DNA of 9,735 nucleotides, taken from Verrucomicrobiia bacterium (GTDB lineage: Bacteria; Verrucomicrobiota; Verrucomicrobiia; Limisphaerales; Palsa-1400). The notes beneath the pieces are model-generated. The model was given only the letters and a program-made list of their open reading frames with translations, did not search any database and had not been told where the DNA came from. Below are positions 6,848 through 9,735 of this stretch, piece after piece. The stretch spans positions 1 to 9,735 of the forward strand of contig JAICXV010000036.1 in the NCBI GenBank assembly GCA_025934545.1. Reading direction: 5' to 3'. Numbering within the stretch: position 1 is the stretch's first letter; each line of letters begins with the position of its first letter. The position numbers were made by a program, and so were the translations under genes.

Positions 6848-8377
6848 CTAATCGCAATGCAAATACGGGCGCAAAATCGAAGTCCAGATCGCGTAACCTT
6901 TAGGATTCATTTGGAGGCGATCGGGACTGTAGATGTCCGGTTTCGGTTTGCCGTCGGGCCCGATCATCGACGAAACGACATCGACGAATTTCACGTTTGA
7001 AAGATGCGCGATTTCGTTTCGGATAAGGTCGTTTGCTTTTTGCACACGATCGAATTGTTCGGCCCGGCTTGGGCTCGTGCTGATTGAAAGATAAAGAATT
7101 TCAGCGTGGGGCAGGGCGGTCCCGACTTTTTGGACGAACGCTTTGAAATCGTTGGCGACCTGGTCCGGTGAGAGGCCGAAATTGATGTCGTTCGAACCAG
7201 CGAAAAGAACGACTGTTTTCGGTTTATATCGCACGACGATCCGGTCGGCATAAAACACGGAATCGCCCAGATGCGAACCGCCGAAACCGCGGTTCAGGAC
7301 ATGGCAATTGGGAAAGTCCTTGGCGAGCGACGTCCATTTTCGGATGCTCGAACTGCCCACGAACACAACTCCACCGGGAGCGGGAGCGTTGGTGCGGTCC
7401 CAAGTTTCGAACGCGCGGATTTCTTTTTCAAACCTGCGCGGATTTGGCGGAATTATGCCGCGCTTCTGCGGTGCGACCTTGATCGAGTAGAGCGAGGTCC
7501 GCGCGGTGATGAATAAGGTGTCGCGATTGGTTCCACCAAAACACAAATTGGCTGGGGGTTCCGGAACCAGAATCTTCCCGATCAATTCGCCGGTCGGCGA
7601 AAAAATCTGCACGCCGTCGTCGGACGTCGACCAGATTCGACCTTCGCCGTCGCAACGAATCCCGTCGGGCAACCCTTTATCAATGGCGCAAAAAACTTTT
7701 CCGGCATCGAGTTTGTTGTCGGGGTCGCATTTAAATACACGGATATGACGCGCCGCGCCGGAATCGGCGACGTAGAGCTTTGATTCGTCCGCCGAAAAGC
7801 AAAGGCCGTTAGGCATATTGAAATTCGTGAGGACGGCGGTGAGCCTTTTGGTTTTGGGCTCGAATCGAAACACGAAATTGCCAGGCAGTTCGGCCTGGTT
7901 CGGCTGGATTCCATAGGGCGGGTCGGTGAACCAGATCGAGCCGTCGGATTTTACGATTACGTCGTTGGGCGAGTTCAGTTTGTGGCCTTGATACGAATCG
8001 ACGAGCGTGTGAATCGTTCCGTCCGCTTCCTCGACTGACACACGGCGCGTCGTGTGTTCGCACGTTATCACGCGGTGGTCCGGCCCGGTGGTGTTACCGT
8101 TCGCGTTGTGACTCGGCTTGCGGTATGTCGACAAACCTTTCGACGCGGTCCACAGCTTTAATTCATCAGCGGGGATATCGCTAAAAACGACTCCTGAAAG
8201 CCAATCAACCCAGACGGGTCCTTCGGTAAACGCCATGCCGCCCGCGAGCTTTTCCAGCTTCGCGTCCGCCGGGATGCATTTGCGGAACTCCGCTTCGTTG
8301 CGGACATCGAATTTTGCATCCGCAGCCGCAACTGCGATCGGCAAAAACAGAATTGTCCACAACGCCTGCAGCTTCAT
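6848..8377 (-). CDS. Secreted SMP-30/gluconolactonase-like domain fused to an SGNH (GDSL) hydrolase domain
   Basis: Two enzyme-like domains follow a Sec signal peptide (MKLQALWTILFLPIAVAAA). Domain 1, about residues 45-305, is an SMP-30/gluconolactonase-type beta-propeller. Expected metal ligands are E52 (FTEGPVW), N135 in LNSPND, and D205 in LYVADS; LPDGIRCDGEGRIW follows at 236-249. Domain 2, about 335-505, is SGNH. GSSSIR (341-346) places the nucleophile at S343. NRGFGGS (362-368) is block II and AGSND (393-397) is block III. In block V the sequence is SPDRLQMN (484-491): D486 is present but the expected catalytic His is Gln489. Sugar-lactone or ester hydrolysis is plausible for domain 1; domain 2 may be impaired. 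The frame is open to an ATG at 8452, but that lies inside lysA and would bury the signal peptide. The ATG at 8377, 10 bp after the lysA stop, is preferred. Confidence 0.88.
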   Translation of the reverse strand: MKLQALWTILFLPIAVAAADAKFDVRNEAEFRKCIPADAKLEKLAGGMAFTEGPVWVDWLSGVVFSDIPADELKLWTASKGLSTYRKPSHNANGNTTGPDHRVITCEHTTRRVSVEEADGTIHTLVDSYQGHKLNSPNDVIVKSDGSIWFTDPPYGIQPNQAELPGNFVFRFEPKTKRLTAVLTNFNMPNGLCFSADESKLYVADSGAARHIRVFKCDPDNKLDAGKVFCAIDKGLPDGIRCDGEGRIWSTSDDGVQIFSPTGELIGKILVPEPPANLCFGGTNRDTLFITARTSLYSIKVAPQKRGIIPPNPRRFEKEIRAFETWDRTNAPAPGGVVFVGSSSIRKWTSLAKDFPNCHVLNRGFGGSHLGDSVFYADRIVVRYKPKTVVLFAGSNDINFGLSPDQVANDFKAFVQKVGTALPHAEILYLSISTSPSRAEQFDRVQKANDLIRNEIAHLSNVKFVDVVSSMIGPDGKPKPDIYSPDRLQMNPKGYAIWTSILRPYLHCD

Positions 8378-8387
8378 GGCGACGCGG

Positions 8388-9698
8388 TTATTTTTTGAGC
8401 CAGCCGGCAATTTTCTCGTCGCGCCAGATATCTTTAACTTTTTGGCGCTCACGAACGGGTGCGGCCTGTTTGCCGTTCACCAGAACTTCCGCGGCAAGGG
8501 CGCGCGCGTTGTAATTGGACGCCATGACAAATCCGTAAGCGCCGGCGCTCAGCAATGCGAGGTAATCGCCTTCATCCACTTTTGGCAATGGACGGTCCTT
8601 ACAGAAAAAGTCGCCCGATTCACAAATCGGCCCGACTACATCCGACGGGATGGTTTTGCTCGCACCATTGCGCGCCTGTTGGAGGGGAACGATTTCATGA
8701 TAGGAATCGTAAAAGGCCGGCCGAATGAGGTCGTTCATCGCGGCGTCGACAATAACAAAATTCTTTTTGCCGGTGCGCTTCACGTATTCGACGCGGGTGA
8801 CGAGAATGCCGGCGTTGCCGACGATAAAGCGGCCGGGTTCGATCAAAATTTTCAGGCCGAGCGGTTTGAGGCGCGGCACGAGCTTTTCTGCGTAAGTCGC
8901 CGGCGTTAACAATCCTTTCGCTGCCGAAGATTTCCACCAATTCGCTGAGCCACTTGCCAAAGCTGGTTTGTAAATAATGCCGAGACCGCCGCCGATGCTG
9001 AAGAATTCGAAATTGTACTGAGCCGAAAGTTTTATAACCATCGGCAGCACTTTTTCAACGGCTTGCTCGTATGGGTTGACATTAGTCAGTTGTGAGCCGA
9101 TGTGCATTTGCAGTCCGCGCAACCGCAAATTCTTCAGCTTGGAAGCGCGCGCATAGACGCCTTCGACCTGTTCGAACTGGATACCGAATTTGTTTTCGTA
9201 GGTGCCAGTGGTGATTTTGGCGTGCGTGTGCGCGTCCACATTCGGGTTCACGCGCACTGCGATGGGTGCCACCTTCTTCAATCGTCCAGCGATGGCGTCA
9301 ATCCGCGCCAACTCCGCTTCGCTCTCCACGTTGAACGAATAGATGCCCTTCTTCAGACCAAGAGCGATTTCCTCCTCCGTTTTGCCAACGCCGGCAAAGA
9401 CGCAATTGCGCGGGTCCCCGCCCGCTGCAATAACGCGCTGCAGTTCGCCCCCGCTGACGATATCGAATCCGCTGCCGAGATCGGCCAGGGTCCGGAGAAC
9501 TGCCAGGTTCGAGTTCGCCTTGACGGCGTAGCAAATGAGGTGCTCGACGGAACTGAGAGCGCAATCGAGCCGCTCGAAATGATCGACCAGCGTCTGCTTC
9601 GAGTAGATGTAGAGTGGGGTGCCATACTTCTCGACCAAAGACGACACGCTGACCCGTTCGCAATACAGTTCGCCGTTATGATAATGGAAATGATGCAT
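8388..9698 (-). CDS. lysA: Diaminopimelate decarboxylase
   Basis: This PLP enzyme catalyses the last step of lysine synthesis, meso-2,6-diaminopimelate to L-lysine plus CO2, in the cytoplasm. At 436 residues it is of usual length. The motifs of fold-type III decarboxylases are present. The PLP lysine is K60 in YAVKAN. FDIVSGGE is at 78-85 and HIGSQ at 199-203. The phosphate-binding GGG is at 237-239, and EPGR is at 287-290. The catalytic CESGD from the partner subunit is at 359-363, with AGAYGF at 385-390. Residues about 243-268 form a short insertion before the EPGR strand. The ATG at 9698 gives a normal N-terminus (MHHFHYHNGELYCERV), although the frame remains open to the right edge and no Shine-Dalgarno sequence is seen. 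It is the first visible gene of a three-gene unit; the promoter lies outside the window or in its last 37 bases. Confidence 0.97.
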   Translation of the reverse strand: MHHFHYHNGELYCERVSVSSLVEKYGTPLYIYSKQTLVDHFERLDCALSSVEHLICYAVKANSNLAVLRTLADLGSGFDIVSGGELQRVIAAGGDPRNCVFAGVGKTEEEIALGLKKGIYSFNVESEAELARIDAIAGRLKKVAPIAVRVNPNVDAHTHAKITTGTYENKFGIQFEQVEGVYARASKLKNLRLRGLQMHIGSQLTNVNPYEQAVEKVLPMVIKLSAQYNFEFFSIGGGLGIIYKPALASGSANWWKSSAAKGLLTPATYAEKLVPRLKPLGLKILIEPGRFIVGNAGILVTRVEYVKRTGKKNFVIVDAAMNDLIRPAFYDSYHEIVPLQQARNGASKTIPSDVVGPICESGDFFCKDRPLPKVDEGDYLALLSAGAYGFVMASNYNARALAAEVLVNGKQAAPVRERQKVKDIWRDEKIAGWLKK

Positions 9699-9735
9699 GG
9701 AAAGACGCTGACGCTGGGCATGAAGACCCGCCCGC

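Noticed and set aside
8118..8909. A 263-residue open frame on the plus strand
   Set aside because: It is antisense to lysA and the SMP-30/SGNH gene, both of which have intact motifs, and it shows no domain of its own.
9701..9716. Tandem GACGCT repeat before lysA
   Set aside because: Only two 6-bp copies are present, too short to separate from chance at the window edge.

Overview
The window most resembles a Gram-negative soil or freshwater bacterium of the Verrucomicrobiota, possibly the Pedosphaerales/Chthoniobacterales. This is an inference from several features together: an SMP-30 lactonase fused to a GSSSIR-type SGNH domain, the form of the LysA N-terminus, a Tat leader of the SRRRFLK...GLPGWF type, few Shine-Dalgarno sequences, and a palindromic GCGGACTGAAGTCCGC intergenic element. 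No marker gene settles it. There are no tRNAs, rRNAs, insertion sequences or CRISPR arrays.

Layout. (1) Positions 1-1070, minus strand: the start of a Tat-exported protein running off the left edge, and a GlpG-like rhomboid intramembrane protease. (2) Positions 1071-1397: a divergent intergenic region with two stem-loops, a strong Shine-Dalgarno sequence and two very short ORFs. (3) Positions 1398-5171, plus strand: a four-gene unit. It holds an uncharacterised soluble protein, a lipoprotein-type HlyD/YbhG adaptor, an ABC ATPase and an ABC-2 permease. The last three form a compact tripartite exporter; their gaps are 5 bp and a 4-bp overlap. (4) Positions 5172-9698, minus strand: a three-gene unit transcribed from the right edge. 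It holds diaminopimelate decarboxylase (lysA), a secreted SMP-30/SGNH fusion and a secreted protein of unknown function. The gaps are 10 and 26 bp, so co-transcription is likely. The two units meet tail to tail at 5171/5172 with no base between their stop codons.

How the genes work together. The adaptor, ATPase and permease should export a small molecule across the inner membrane; no TolC-like outer-membrane channel is encoded here. LysA makes lysine from meso-diaminopimelate. Why it is joined to two exported, carbohydrate-enzyme-like proteins is not clear.

The points most worth a second look are these. The SGNH domain has Gln where the catalytic His is expected. Two proteins, at 1398-2111 and 5172-6821, could not be assigned to a known family. 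The 1071-1397 region holds unexplained structure. I found no convincing evidence of a wholly new defence or mobile system.
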